From: Cycas panzhihuaensis
Taxonomy: Eukaryota; Cycadophyta
NCBI GenBank assembly: GCA_023213395.1
Contig: CM041465.1
Span: 1,302,001 to 1,366,000 of the forward strand
Length of the DNA: 64,000 nt
Direction: 5' to 3'
Shown here: positions 1 through 11,515 of the stretch, one piece after another
Numbering within the stretch: the first letter of the stretch is position 1
How the letters are laid out: each line of letters starts with the position of its first letter
Made by a program: the position numbers and the translations under genes
Notes under the pieces: model-generated
What the model was told of the DNA's origin: nothing
The model's database searches: none
What the model saw: the letters and a program-made list of their open reading frames with translations, nothing else

Positions 1-440
1 TCCGTAGTTTCTCTATGGCATGCATCGATTCGGGCTTCGACCATATTTTGATGAAACTCTTTCCTCGATCCTTGCGGTGGCGCCCTTAAATGGTTTTATC
101 GTCTCACCCTTTTCGATCTATTCATTCCGGTGATTGGTGGGCGAGTTCATCAATTACTTTGATGTAGCTTCGCCCATTCGAGGCGGGATGAAATCCCTTC
201 TCTCGCTCAAACAAGGTCACGATGAGATGAATCGTGACTTTGTGCGGCGATTCCGCGATACCTTCACTCCACGGCGACTTTGCGAGGGTTGAGCGGGACT
301 GTTGTCGATGCGCCGTCCGAAGTCACGTGGAAGTCCTCGAGATGGGGCGACCACGTGTGATTCCGATCGCCAAGTGCTTGGCGTTGGAGGCTATTGAGAT
401 CGGTGGTCTCGAGAAACCTCTTAAGCCCTCCTGGCAGTGA
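1..440 (+). pseudogene. gag fragment of element A (retrotransposon gag domain)
   Basis: The typical plant gypsy gag core is present but shifted in frame. 'ALKWFYRLT' (about 80-110) is followed after a frameshift near 140 by 'FINYFDVASPI' and 'HDEMNRDFVRRFRD' (about 145-265). A further block near 325-440 reads '...EVLEMGR...LALEAIEIGG'. The same succession occurs in element B at 37.5-37.9 kb, which supports both calls. Gag would form the virus-like particle that packages element RNA. The N-terminus is outside the window. I see no CCHC zinc knuckle. Confidence 0.75.
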
Positions 441-1419
441 GGCACCACCCCCACCAAAGGCGCTAAACCTTCTCGGTAAGCGGTCTTCCTCTCATCCTCT
501 GAGAGGACCTTAGATCCCCTCACATCATTGCTCGCTCGTTCGGCGTCTGATGAAAGCTCAAGCTTCAAGGTCCTTCGTCTCCTACTTCAAACAAACAAGT
601 CCAACAAACTACCCAAGCTCCTCTTCCCGGGGAATGGGAGCATGATCCTCCCAGCGAGAAGGTCAGGCCCTCGCTTGAGAAGAAGTGGTGTTCCATTCAT
701 GGGGATTGCTTCCATGGCGATTCACGTTGTAGGGCCCGGCATCAAAGGATGCCTCGGCCGATTCCTCTCCCAAGCAGACCTCGAGGCCTAATCTGAACCA
801 ACTTTGTTCACAAGGATCCGTTCACTAAACATGGGGGCGTGATCATAACCCCAAACCAAGAACAGCGTAGCAGGAAGATCACTGATCCCAGCCCTTCCGC
901 GACAAAGGGAAGGGCGAACTCTTCTTCCTCTTCCGTTCTCACAGTAGTACTCTCGTCGCCTTCACGACCCGGAATAGGGGAAGAAGGTGATTCGATTGCT
1001 TGAAGCAACTCAGGCTTTCGCCCTACGCGATCTCAAGCGCTAAGGAAGCGGCGGGGCTGCCGGTTCTTAGTTCCTTGATCCCCTTGGAGACCCTTCCTCC
1101 CGAAATCCTCTTTCCCCAAGGCTATTCACATGCGGGGTCGTTACGACTTTCGAAGGGCACTTACCCAACCCACTGGGAAGGGTAAACCCTTCTCCGTCGT
1201 GGACGAGCTCCATACGGTCGCTGCAGGAATGTCCTTGATGGACGTTCTGAGGAGTTGTCCCGAACAGCGGGCCCTCCTCCTGGAAGCTTTAGGATCGGAG
1301 ATGTGCTGCCCACGCTTTGGGCGTCGCCCAAGGTGGCGGACCCACTATTTCCTTCGATCCTAAGGATCTTCCTCCCGACGGTGAGCAGGGCGTCGGTGGA
1401 ACTTCCCATTCACCATCAC
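441..1419 (+). other. Gag-protease linker of element A, decayed
   Basis: No catalytic domain is visible. A piece at about 1185-1300 reading 'FSVVDELHTVAAGMSLMDVL' matches 'FSLVEELKTIPADILVIVLL' of element B at about 38573-38632, so this is coding-derived linker shared by the two elements. The remainder is frameshifted low-complexity coding remnant. Confidence 0.55.
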
Positions 1420-1790
1420 GATTGTCACGCTGATTGTACCCTCCAAGAAGCTGTTGCCGACAACGGCTCTTACATCGATGCCATGCCCTTGCGTGTTATG
1501 CAAGAGCTTGGTATCTCATATGGAACGTGTTCCTGGCGATGCCAAGGGTATGGCGGTATCGAGAAGACCCTCTCGGATGCCGCGATTCCGCTCACCCTTG
1601 GGGCAAAACCGCTTCTTGCCGATGTTGTAGTCCTCGGCGTTGGCGTGGATTACAACCTCCTTCTAGGTCGCCCATGGCTCGACCAAATGGGGCCGTGTGT
1701 TCGACCCTTTGGGGAACTTTAAATTCGTCCATGACGGACGAATGAGAGTGGTTCCCGTGAGCGTCCTTTTGCCAAACAAACTCGTTATGC
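1420..1790 (+). pseudogene. Retroviral-type aspartic protease fragment (element A)
   Basis: The frame beginning near 1420 contains 'VADNGSYIDAMPLRVMQELG' in the place of the usual D-[ST]-G-S active-site block, with DNG instead of D[ST]G. It continues with a flap-like 'GYGGIEKTL', then 'VDYNLLLGRPWL', the conserved 'LLLGRPW' motif near the C-terminus of Tat-type proteases. A frameshift follows, and the tail 'GNFKFVHDGRMRVVPV' continues in another frame to about 1765. The protease would cleave the Gag-Pol polyprotein. The altered active site and frameshift make it inactive. Confidence 0.75.
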
Positions 1791-2699
1791 GATTCGGCAA
1801 ACCAAGGTTCACCCACTCACGCCTCGGCTTGTTCAATTGGTATACCCAATCCGTCGGAAGAAGATCCCACATCTTCCCTTCCTAGTCTCGCCGTTTTGCC
1901 CCTATTGGCGTCGGGAGTTATGGGTACCTTGCTTCGTTCGTGATGATGAATCGCTTAGCGGAGCGAGGGTTATCTCCACCCATTTCTTTCCTTGGCGCCA
2001 ATAAGTAGTACTATCTCGCTCTAGACCCTCGTTTGGAACCTCTCGTTGGTGAGACTAGCCCTCGTGCGTGTCACACACCATCGCTTCGTCTTGACACTTG
2101 CGTCGGTTCTTCTTTTCATTACCCTCGCGGTGATGGTTTTGAGGAATTGCCTTCGCTCCTCTCGAGGAGCCTCTTTCTAGTTTTTCCTTGGTTCCATGAA
2201 GGAGTTGAGCGATCGAATGATCACCGGTCCGTTGCTCCTTTCCCTTCTGCGCTTCTTCTACTCGAAATAGGCTCATCCATGGGTGGACTATTTCGAGGAT
2301 GATGAAGCCTCTTTTGAGCACTAGCGGGCCTTGCACCTAATCGCCTTCGGTCTGCCGGCTCGGTCATAGAAGATCCTTGCGATCGGATCCACGCTCCCGT
2401 CCGATCCCCTCTCCTATTCCTCCTCCTCGTTGATCTTGCCCCTCTTCACTTTGAAGAGGGCAATGCCATGTGCATGGGGAATTCAAGGCGTAGTCTTGGC
2501 CCCGCAAGGTCATTAGGGTTGGGGCGGAATGCTCTCTGATGAGATTAGGGAATATTCCTACATTCCGAGAATTTCGAGACATTTTCGCGTGGGATTATCG
2601 CGACATGAAGGGAATCGACCCTCGATTGTCACCCATAACCTCACCACCCTTCTGGCGCCCATCACAGGCGCCCGGCGATCCTCTTCACGAAGCTCTGCC
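1791..2699 (+). other. Protease-RT linker of element A, decayed
   Basis: No catalytic motif is seen. A short 'VDYFEDDEASFEH' block at about 2283-2322 matches 'LDHFEDDEVIIEH' in element B at about 40048-40095, so the linker is homologous in both elements. Several stops and frame changes are present. Confidence 0.5.
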
Positions 2700-3180
2700 G
2701 CGTCGAGATGGAGGTTGAAAAGCTTCGGATCTTTGGGCTTGTTACTTCTATTGATTACCCTAAGTGGGTCTCTAATATTGTTCAGTTGCCAAAAGAGCGG
2801 GCGATCCGCATATCGTCGATTTCATGATATCAACAACGCTTGTCTAAGGACAATTTCCGCTACCCTTCTTAGATCAAATCATTGATCGCACCGGATTCAG
2901 TGATGTCCTTAATGGGCGGCTTCTCTGGTTACAACCAAATTGATTTCCCAAGACCGTCATAAGACGGCCTTCACAACTCCCTGTGGTACCTTCGCCTACA
3001 AGGCGATGCCCTTTGGCCTTAAAAATGCGGGTGCTACGTACCAAAGAGCCATGCACTTCATCTTCCACGACCTCATCGACAACACGTTGGAGGTCTTCAT
3101 GGACGATATGATGGGTCTTTCCCGCGTGAGCCCATCACCCTTAGGCTTGCGTGCCATCTTCTCACGATCTGCTTGAGTAT
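2700..3180 (+). pseudogene. Reverse transcriptase fragment (element A)
   Basis: Frame-shifted RT palm and fingers are recognisable. 'YPKWVSNIVQLPKE' (about 2752-2795) is the segment before the fingers, followed by 'GGFSGYNQI' (about 2914-2940). 'CGTFAYKAMPFGLKNAGATYQRAM' starts near 2982 and the catalytic box reads 'EVFMDDMM' (about 3090-3113), against Y/F-V-D-D in active enzymes. RT would copy element RNA into cDNA in the particle. Stops before 2940 and a stop at about 3173 break it. Confidence 0.85.
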
Positions 3181-3299
3181 CACGTCGATCTTAATCGCTC
3201 AAATGTGTGTTTTGCGTCACTTGAGGTAAACTCCTTGGGTTCCTTGTATCCAAACAAGGAATTCGGATCGACCACGACAAAGTCGGGCGATCCTCGACA

Positions 3300-3870
3300 T
3301 CTTAGTCTCCTGAACTCAGCGGCGGATCAAGTCGTTTCTAGGTAGGCTCGGTTTCCTTAGGCGCTTCCTAGGCGACTTGTGAATGCTAAACCCCTTACGA
3401 ACTTTGTTGAAGAAGGGAGCTCCTTTTGCACAGTGCTCAAGACCCAAAAGGCCTTGAAGGACTCGAAGCCACGGCTTGGCTCCTACGTTGGCGCCTCCCA
3501 GGTTCGATAGGCCCTTCGTTTTGTATACCTCGGCGGTAGCGAGTCCTTGCGCTATGCTCGCTCGGGAGGATGACTCGAGGCGAGAGGCTATATACTTCAT
3601 CGGTCGTACCCTTGTGGGCTGCCAAGATTTAACTATTCCCTGAGAAGGAATGTCTCTCCTTGGTCTCTGTGACCCGAAGTTTAGGCATTACTTGCTCGGC
3701 AATACTAAGGTGATCATTCAATCAGATCCCTTGAGATACTTACTAACTCATTCGGACTTGGCGGGTAGGTGGTCGTTGGGCATCCTACTCGAGAATTTGA
3801 TCTCCTTATCGTTAGCAGGAAATCAAAGAAGGGCATGATAGTGGTAGAGCAACTTCTGAGACACCCCTAT
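3300..3870 (+). pseudogene. RNase H fragment (element A)
   Basis: After an unreadable stretch, 'FRHYLLGNTKVIIQSDPLRY' (about 3680-3740) and 'LAGRWSLGILLE' are the conserved tail of the gypsy RT-linked RNase H, where the family usually reads RHYL..H.....D. 'SRKSKKGMIVVEQLL' follows in another frame. The region 3300-3650 corresponds to the RT connection and has several frame changes. RNase H would degrade the RNA strand of the hybrid. Confidence 0.7.
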
Positions 3871-4059
3871 CCCTAACTCCTTTGATACTCCGGTTGATGA
3901 CTCTCTCCCGATGAGTCTATCACGGCGATCAGGGAGTTCATCCCCATCCACTCACCGACAATGAGTGGTGCGGTGACATAGTCGCGGTATCTCACGCGGC
4001 AATGATACCACCGACACTAGTAACAAAGTTAAATTTGCATCCAGGACTTACGCTCGGCA

Positions 4060-5165
4060 ATACCTCCTCGTGGGCGGTATTGTACAGAGGTCCTTGATGG
4101 GATCCTTCTCCATTGCATCACCGTGATGGCCGGCCAAGATTCGCGAATGCCACCATGGCATTTGTGGGGGTCACTTTGGAGGCGGTCTGGCTCGAGAGGA
4201 TCCTCCGTATGGGCTACTTTTGGCCATCTCTTTTTAAAGGCATACGCCTTTGTCTTTGAAATGTCGGCGATGTCAAGAGCATGCCAACATTTCCCATGTG
4301 CCTTCGAGACTTTGCACCCTATTGTTTTGCCATGGCCTTCGCTCGGTGGGGATTAGACCTCATTGGGGCTATTTCCCCTTCGTCGTCATGACACAAGTTC
4401 ATCTTGAGCGCCACGGAGTATTTCACCAAATGGGCGAGGCCATCCCTTTGATCACTACCCGGCAAAGCGATTGCCACATTCATCTATCGGCACATCATTT
4501 GCGCTTGGGATTCGGACGTCACGATTCTGACAATGGAACCCCCTTTTGTAATAGGGAGGTGGATGAGCTTTGCGAAGTTTAAAATCTCCCATAAGACTTC
4601 CTCTCCTTACTACCCTCGGGCAAATGGCGGTGGAGTCTTTTAACAAGACTCTTATCAACATTCTCAAGAAAGCGGTCGGTCGATCCCAAAGGATTGGCAC
4701 CTTCAACGCCCTCGCCTTATGGGCTTATCGTGCCAAGTCAGATTCATACGGGAATGACCCCGCTCTCCCTGGTCTACGGGACTGAGGCGGGACTCCCATT
4801 GGAGGTGGAGAGTCCGTCCTTGAGTCTCCCTTGAGGTTTCATCGGCGATGAGTCGATCCGTCGTGCCTTTCTGGACCTCGAAGCTTTGGATGAGGCGGCT
4901 TAGCGCTTATCGAGGCTAACCTAGCATCCAAATCCGGTTCACAAAGGGCCCACGATAAACACTGCGTTCCTGCCCTTTGTTTCCCGGGGACTATGTCCTC
5001 AAGCTCGAATATCTCCATGACCGTTTGACCAAATTCCAACCCTGGTGGGTCGGTCCTTTTGTCATTATCGAATCTCTCGATAATGGTGCCTATAGGATAG
5101 CCACCACGGAGGGCTCGAATTTGAAAGCGGTTAATGGGATGTTCCTTAAGAAGTTTTACGCTTGA
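4060..5165 (+). pseudogene. Integrase fragment (element A)
   Basis: The order of a plant gypsy integrase is followed across three frames. An N-terminal zinc-binding remnant lies at about 4120-4290, including 'CRRCQEHANISHVPS'. The core has 'MGEAIPLITTRQSDCHIH' and 'DSDNGTPF' (second catalytic Asp region, about 4527-4551). 'SSPYYPRANGAVESFNKTL', near 4600-4655, is the region of the third acidic residue; the usual GQ-E reads GAVE. A C-terminal SH3-like tail ends 'GAYRIATTEGSNLKAVNGMF' before a stop at about 5163. The enzyme would join cDNA ends to host DNA. Frameshifts near 4360 and 4580 make it defective. Confidence 0.85.
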
Positions 5166-5168
5166 CCC

Positions 5169-8100
5169 TTGGCGATCCCTCGCCTGCTCAAAACGAGCCT
5201 AAAGTACCATCTTAGGTTGTCCCCATTCTTCCAGTAGCGTGTAGAATGGCTATTTAAGATGGACCCGCTTTGTCTCTCTGGTTCGGTCAGCGGAACCCGC
5301 GTTCCGTATCCTCTCGGGAACCTTGGTCCTCGCTTGGGCATCTCCCAGCCGGGAGGGCAGCTTGGGCACGTGTTGCCCCTCTTTCTGTCTGGCGTTTCCT
5401 TCGCATATCCGTTATGCTCTCCTGCGAGACATGTATGCATACCTTCCTAACCTCACACCTCCATGTCGTCCAGCTCACGGCGTGTGTGTGTGCCCATAGG
5501 TGTGTGGTTATACATGGAAGGAAGCGTGTGCATCATACAATAAAATGTTCATAACATGAATCACCTACTACACAACATAACACTCACCCCATGCATATAT
5601 ACATATCAAAATCATGTCATCATACATCACAGGAAGCCGGTGTCCTTGCGAGGGGTACAATCATATGGTCCTATATATGACCCCACAGGCCGTGCTTTCC
5701 TGCCAAACTATCCATCCATGTTCATCTGCTGTGGCCCGCTCTGGGCGCCTCATTCTTAGGTCCTCCTACCCTTGGCGGCCACATTGTACATTTTCTAAGT
5801 GTTGCCTTCATCATGATCATCTGCTTGGATTTTGTGTCACTATGTGCATCTACATCTTTCTGGCGGCGGAAGCGCGGTAACCACAACCTTCGGCTGCGTG
5901 GATCCTCATGACCCTTACGAGTTATGATCTCCTCGCTCTGGGATCTTCCTCCGGAGGCTACCAACAATGGCCGAGTATCGGTGTCATGAAGCCCTTCTGG
6001 AGTGCCCTTCGTTTCCATCAGCGGACCCATTGTTTTGCTCTGCGACTCTCAAGTTGTGGTGTCTCATCTCACCCAGTCTAAGTGCGATGCCCTCACTTGA
6101 GGACTCTTGCTTCTAGCGGATCCCTCGGCCCGTTTCTCTTCGGTTGATATCCAGCACATCCCGCGGGCTCTCAGCAGGCGAGATAGCCTTGTTCGCCTCA
6201 TCCTTGGCCGCTTTATCTCGCCTGGCCAGTCCACAGGTCTTCCTTGGCCTTCATGTCGCCCAAGCCTCGGTGGTTGGTCGCTCAAGCGATCTGCTCGCAC
6301 CTCCGTCGGGTTGCTAACGAGGTAAAACTATGGTACCCACCATTTGTTCCCCACGTGGTCTGCATGCTCCTTTGCATTCATTATGGTGGGGCGGCCCTCA
6401 CTGTCTCTTTCTCCCGATCGGTTTCGGTGGCTCATGGCGGCCCCTATGTTGTCTCCACTCTGGCTTTCGTATCCGCAGCGTTCGCCATGACACTCATGGC
6501 ACCCTTGCCTCTTGATCGATCTTGATTGATATATCTATATACACATGTACTCTTGACAGCGGTTGTGTTGCGGCGTCGCCATCGCATCGGGCTTCGGCGG
6601 CGAGGCTCTCTTGCCAGGCGGTGTTTCCGGCTTCGGGAATGGATATGGAATCACCGCTCGGTAAGTGCGGTATGTCTCTAGCATTATCATCACTTTTATG
6701 TCTTGATTATGCCTTACATATTTGCATGCGTATGACTTTGTGGGCGGCACGGTCGTCGTCCACACTATGTTTAGCCTATGGCTATAGCGGGGCACACTCC
6801 CAGCGAGTGTGGCACCCTGGTAACCGTATTACTTCCCGCATCGCCTCCTCTCTCCACGGATCCACCGGGTTTGCGCCACCTCCACCCGTGTGATGTCTCA
6901 TCGCTTGGTTAGCTTGCCACCTCATTTGGGGGCCTATTTACGCTCCGTGGGCCGTTTCTTGGCTTGTTTGCTCCGGGTGGGTGTTTTAGTTGTCCTTTAG
7001 CCTTTTCAGTAGTTTGCCCCGGCTGGACGGTTGGCGGGCCCCATTTGTGTCTCCGGTGCATCTGGCCGTAATCTTCGTGATCTGGCCGTGATCTTGTGAT
7101 CTTGGAATTTCAGCGATGCATTTGGAATTCAGCGATCGCTAAAGTTTCCGTGATCTGTTGTCTGCTTGTTTTTAAAATCCAGTGGCAATTTGCATTTATT
7201 GCGAAGCGCCCGCGTGGTTCGCCTTTTCTCCCTCCCGGTAGGTGCCTATTCGCGTACTTTAGGGTTTTGCTTTAGTACTTAAACATCTTTTGGCTCGTTT
7301 TGAAGCTCTCTTTGGATCTTTGACTCACTTTTGGATTTACTCTCAGAGGAACACTCTCTGCTTTCTGCTCTCTTCTGGCATTTCTTCTTTGCAGCTGGAC
7401 TGCACTCTTCATCTGACCCGGCTCTCCTTTGGCTTGGTGAGACATTCTCTCGGCCCTCAGCGCCTTGGAGAGGGCTCCTTTGAAGCGATTTCCGGTTTTC
7501 TACCAGGCGATCCACGAGCTCCCGTTTGCGGTGTTTCCGTTCCACCTCCATAGCAGGGGCCCTGGCTGCTCTATTCAGTCTGGGATGTTTGTTCCGGCCC
7601 TTCTTGTTGTCTTTTGGTGGGGCAAATCCCTTGCCTCCCTTTCGGTACTCTTCACTTTGTATTTGTTTTGGTGATATTTACACTTGACTTATTTGTTTTC
7701 ATTTGTTGCTTGAGAGTTGGTTTCCTCCCTCTTGAGGCTAGCTGTACCACTCTCCCTCTGCTTCTTACTGCGTTCTTTGTCCAAGGTAGCGTTGAGGGTT
7801 GCATAGGCTTTGGAAAGGAGGCTGGGTGGATTCGCACCACCTTCCACGCTCCTAAGCGGCTCAAAGCCCTCAAAGCCTCCCTCTCGTCCGTGCTACTCTT
7901 GGCTTGCAAACAAGGGTTGAAAACTCCTTGGTTGCCCAAACCGGTGCCACAAGTTGCGGTGATTTGGGACCCTTTGTCGGTTTGGGTGCCATCCATAGGC
8001 CCCAACCGCGGGTTCTTGCTCCACCTTTGCTCCCGGTTACGGTTTGCTCCCGTAGCATCCGGTTCCCGTGGGTGTCTTTGAGTCTTTCTTGCCCCTTCTT

Positions 8101-9420
8101 GCGGTAGTTTTCCGACCTTGAGTCTTGACTTTCTCCTCACGCCCGTGGCTCTTGGGGAGAGGTTTGGGCACCATTTGCGGTGAGCCACTCAGAGCTTACC
8201 TTGTTGTTTCCTTTCATTTGGATCGTTCTTCTTTGGTATTTTCCTTATTGGACTAACAACGATGCATGTACATTTAGACTCTCGTTTATGTTGCTAGACA
8301 TATATTGCTAGATCTTTGTGTTGCATATAGGTGTCTCCCCTCGGCGGGGAGGAGACCTTTGTTGCTTCTGTACTCGGGGCCTTGGAGGCGTTGCGTTGCC
8401 CCCTTCCACAGTGGCGTCCCTTGCATGTGTCATAGTTTATGCTATCTCATTTGCTAGTTAGCGTTTCTTTCCTTCCTTGATATCGCATTTACTTTTCACG
8501 GGAAGGTAAGGAAGCCCCTTTTCGCCGCTACATTTCACATCCCAGATGCTGCTGGCGGTGGTTGGGTGCTCCTCTGAAGGCTACGCCATCTCTCACGCCT
8601 TGGCCCGGTGCACGCTTTGTTCCCCTTCGCACCGGTCTTTTTCCTTCTTTTATTCTTTTCCTAGTAATTAGAACATCGAAAGATTAAAAGGAAAATTGCC
8701 TTTTTCGTATTGGTTTGCGATTTGTTTGCCTTGTTGCATGTACTTTTGTTATTCGTAGGAAAGGTTGTAGGAGTCTTCTTCTCTCTTACCCTTCCTCCCT
8801 CTTCCTTAAGCCTTGGCCTCTTGCTTCCGCATCGCTCGTATGCAGGTTAGATTGCATAGGATTGTTCTTGGCCTATCCTTGTTAGGTTCTTTCTCTCTCC
8901 CTTGGCCACCCAAGGGTGGGAGGGCCTACTCCCAGTCAACCGGGTTCGTCCTACGTATCTTAGCCCTTCGCTCAGGCGGTGAAGGGTCACCAGTGTAGCC
9001 ATACTCCATTGCGGATCCAGAACTCGCTCCGTGCGCAGGCGCTTCTGCGTGGTAGTTGCTTGCCTTGTAGGTTCCACTTCCTCTAGTTTCGTCACCATCT
9101 CTCCCGCCTTTGTCGATCGGCGGTTATCCGTCGTAGCGTCGGTGGCCCGCTCTCTTTTCCATTGTTGCTGATTGATCTCTTATGTTTTAGCCTCTAATTG
9201 CTTTCGTTTGGTGTTTGTTGGGATATTGCTCACTTTTTCTCAAATTGTTGTTTGATACCCTTATTTACCCTAGGTTGTAGTCATCTTTTACAGGGTGGTG
9301 ATTCAAATTCTTGTTACTGGCAGTGAATTGGTTGTGGCCTCCCCTTAGTTTTTGGTTTGATCGGTATGCAGCTTCATGTGTTCCCTTCTATATAGTCTTT
9401 AAATTCTTAAGTCATTTTTA
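5169..9420. other. GC-rich region without recognised gene; possible 3' UTR/LTR of element A
   Basis: It begins directly after the element A integrase stop. Short ORFs on both strands have no recognisable domain, and none exceeds about 180 codons. By position it should hold the 3' untranslated region and 3' LTR of element A, but the 5' LTR is outside the window so this cannot be confirmed by self-comparison. I found no clear polypurine tract, TG...CA pair or tandem repeat. A TATA-like, AT-richer stretch lies near 7250-7290. Confidence 0.3.
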
Positions 9421-9429
9421 TTGACAACG

Positions 9430-9545
9430 TTGTGAATTTTATCCCTAACTTCTCCCCTTTTGATGTTTTGGTTGTCTTTCTTCATTCTCTCGGTTGGGGG
9501 TGTGGCAGCCTCCCTTTCTTCGTGGGTAGATTTTCTCGAGCGTCG
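9430..9545 (+). repeat. IGS segment homologous to the 418-bp repeats at 27.7-28.7 kb
   Basis: The succession 'CTCCCCTTTTGATGTTTTGG', a T/C-rich run, 'CGGTTGGGGGTGTGGC' and 'AGCCTCCCTTTC' is repeated with few changes at about 27756-27828, 28158-28232 and 28573-28650. These are the only copies on the 5' side of the 18S sequence. Confidence 0.7.
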
Positions 9546-9639
9546 GATGGCTCGCTTCTCTCCAGTGGGGAAAGCTTCAGCTTGTGACAGGCAGTGATAT
9601 TTCCTTTGGTAGGGAGCAGGGGCACCGTCGGTCCTACAT

Positions 9640-11515
9640 GGCGGTAAGACCCTTTTCCATGAGTCCTCTGGCCCAATTATGGGCAAAATGTCTCCTAGCA
9701 GGTGGTGATTTTCCCTTGTGCTGGAAGGGGGAACCGTAGGCCCTAGTCGGTGGACAGACCCTTATTCTGTGAGTCCTCTGGCTCAATTACATGCAAAACA
9801 TGGCCATTCCTTTGCACTTCATGTTGGGTCCCTTTGAGCATTGACCTTGGGCCTTTGTTAGGTCGGTCGACGTGTTGGACATTTTTGGTCCATGCTGTAG
9901 CGCATGAGGTGGCACCTTCGATCAAAAGATGCATCCTGTATTATTGACCCAACTCATGGTAGGCGAGGTGATTTATCAATTGGCTGGTAGGATGAGCATT
10001 GGCCCTGCATGGCAGACAGACCCTTATTCTATGATTCCTTTGGTTCAATAACGTGCAAAACGTGGTTCTTCCTTTGTGCTTCATATCAAGTCCTTCTGAG
10101 CATTGGCCTGGGGACAATAGGCAGACTCTTTCCATGAAGTCCTCTAGCCCAATTATGCACAAAATATCTCCTGGCAGGTGGTGATTTTTCCTTGTACTGG
10201 TAGGGGGAACCGTAGGCCCTGCTCGGTAGATGGACCCTTATTCTGCGAGTCCTCTAGCTCAATTACGTGCGAAACATGGCTGTTCCTTTGCACTTCATGT
10301 CAGGTCCCTCTGAGCATTGGCCTTGGGCCTTTGTTAGGTCAGTCGATGTGTTGCACATTTTCAGTCCATGCTATAGTGCATGAGGTGGCACCTTCGATCA
10401 AAAGATGTGTCTCATATTATTGTCCCGACTCATGGCAGGCAGTGATTGATTAATTGGCCAGTAGCGGGAGCGTTGTCCCTACACGGTAGACAGACCCTTA
10501 TTTTATGATTCCTTTGGTTTAATAACATGTGAAATGTCACTGTTTCTTTGTGCTTCATGTCGTGTCCTTCTGAGCATTGGCCTTAGGACGGCAAGCAGAC
10601 CCTTTTCCGTGAGTCCTCTAGCCCAATTATACATGAAACAGCTCCTAACAGGTGGTGATTTTTCCTTGTTCTGGTAGGGGGAACCGTAGGCCCCGCTTGG
10701 TGGACAGACCCTTATTCCGTGAGTCCTCTAGCTCAATTACGTGTGAAACATGGTCGTTCCTTTGCACTTCATGTCGCGTCCCTCTGAGCATTGGCCTTGG
10801 GCCTTTGTTAGGTCGGTCGACGTGTTGGGTGTTTTTGGTCCATGCTGTAGCGCATGAGGTGGCACCTTTGATCAAGAGACATGTCCCATATTTTATTGTC
10901 CAGACTCATGGCACGCGATGATTTATCAATTGGCCAGTAGGGGAAGTGTTGGCCTTGCATGGCAGACAGACCCTTATTCTGTGATTCCTTTGGTTTAATA
11001 ACATGCAAAACGTGGATGTTCCTTTGTGCTTCATGTCAGATCCTTCTAAGCATTGGCCTCAGGATGGTAGGCAGACACTTTCTGTGAAGTCCTCTGGCCC
11101 AGTTATGAGTGAAACGGCTCGTGGTAGGTGGTGAATTTTCTTTGTGTTGGCAAGGAGGACCATAGGCCCTGCTCGGTGGACAAACCCTTATTCCGCGAGT
11201 CCTCTGGCTCAATTACATGCGAAACACGTCCATGTTAAAGCGCATGAGGTGGCACCTTCAACCAAAAGACACGTCCTGTATTATTATTGGCCCGATTCAT
11301 GGCATGCGGTGACCTACCAATTGGCTGGCAGTGGGAGTGTCAGCCCTGCATGGCAGACAGACCCTTATTCTGTGATTCCTCTGGTTCAATTACGTGCGAA
11401 ACGTGGTCATTCCTTTGTGCTTCATGTCGGGTCCTTCTGAGCATTGGCCTCAGGCTTCTGTTAGGTTAGTCGACGTGTTGCGCATTTTTGGTCCATGTTG
11501 TAGCGTATGAGGTGT
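9640..11515 (+). repeat. 475-bp tandem IGS subrepeat array (about 4 units)
   Basis: The marker 'GGTGGTGATTTTTCCTTGT' recurs with changes at 9701, 10177, 10651 and 11127, giving steps of 476, 474 and 476 bp. Each unit is itself built from related modules: 'AGACCCTTATTCTGTGAGTC' followed by a 'TCAATTACGTGCGAAACATG'-like segment occurs more than once per unit. The array is therefore a higher-order repeat. The last unit has an internal deletion near 11225. It lies upstream of the 18S, where plant IGS subrepeats are usual. Confidence 0.9.

Larger units (their letters stand above)
1..5168 (+). mobile_element. Ty3/gypsy LTR retrotransposon, Tat/Ogre-like (element A), 5' end outside window
   Basis: Fragments of a complete gag-pol occur in the order gag, protease, RT, RNase H, integrase, the gypsy order with integrase last. 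Frameshifts and stops interrupt every domain, so no polyprotein can be made. The protease 'LLLGRPW' block, the RT 'MPFGLKNAGATYQRAM' block and the RNase H 'RHYLLGN' block resemble plant Tat/Ogre-type elements. The 5' LTR and gag start lie left of the window. The 3' LTR is not identified; the pol-derived sequence ends at a stop at about 5165. The sequence is GC-rich and keeps many CpGs, unlike the related element at 30.7-48.9 kb. Lineage assignment is inference from motifs. Confidence 0.85.

Noticed and set aside
7652-8188. 178-codon minus-strand ORF in GC-rich DNA
   Set aside because: Arg/Lys/Pro-rich low-complexity translation, overlapped by a similar plus-strand frame, no domain; GC-rich DNA has few stops by chance.
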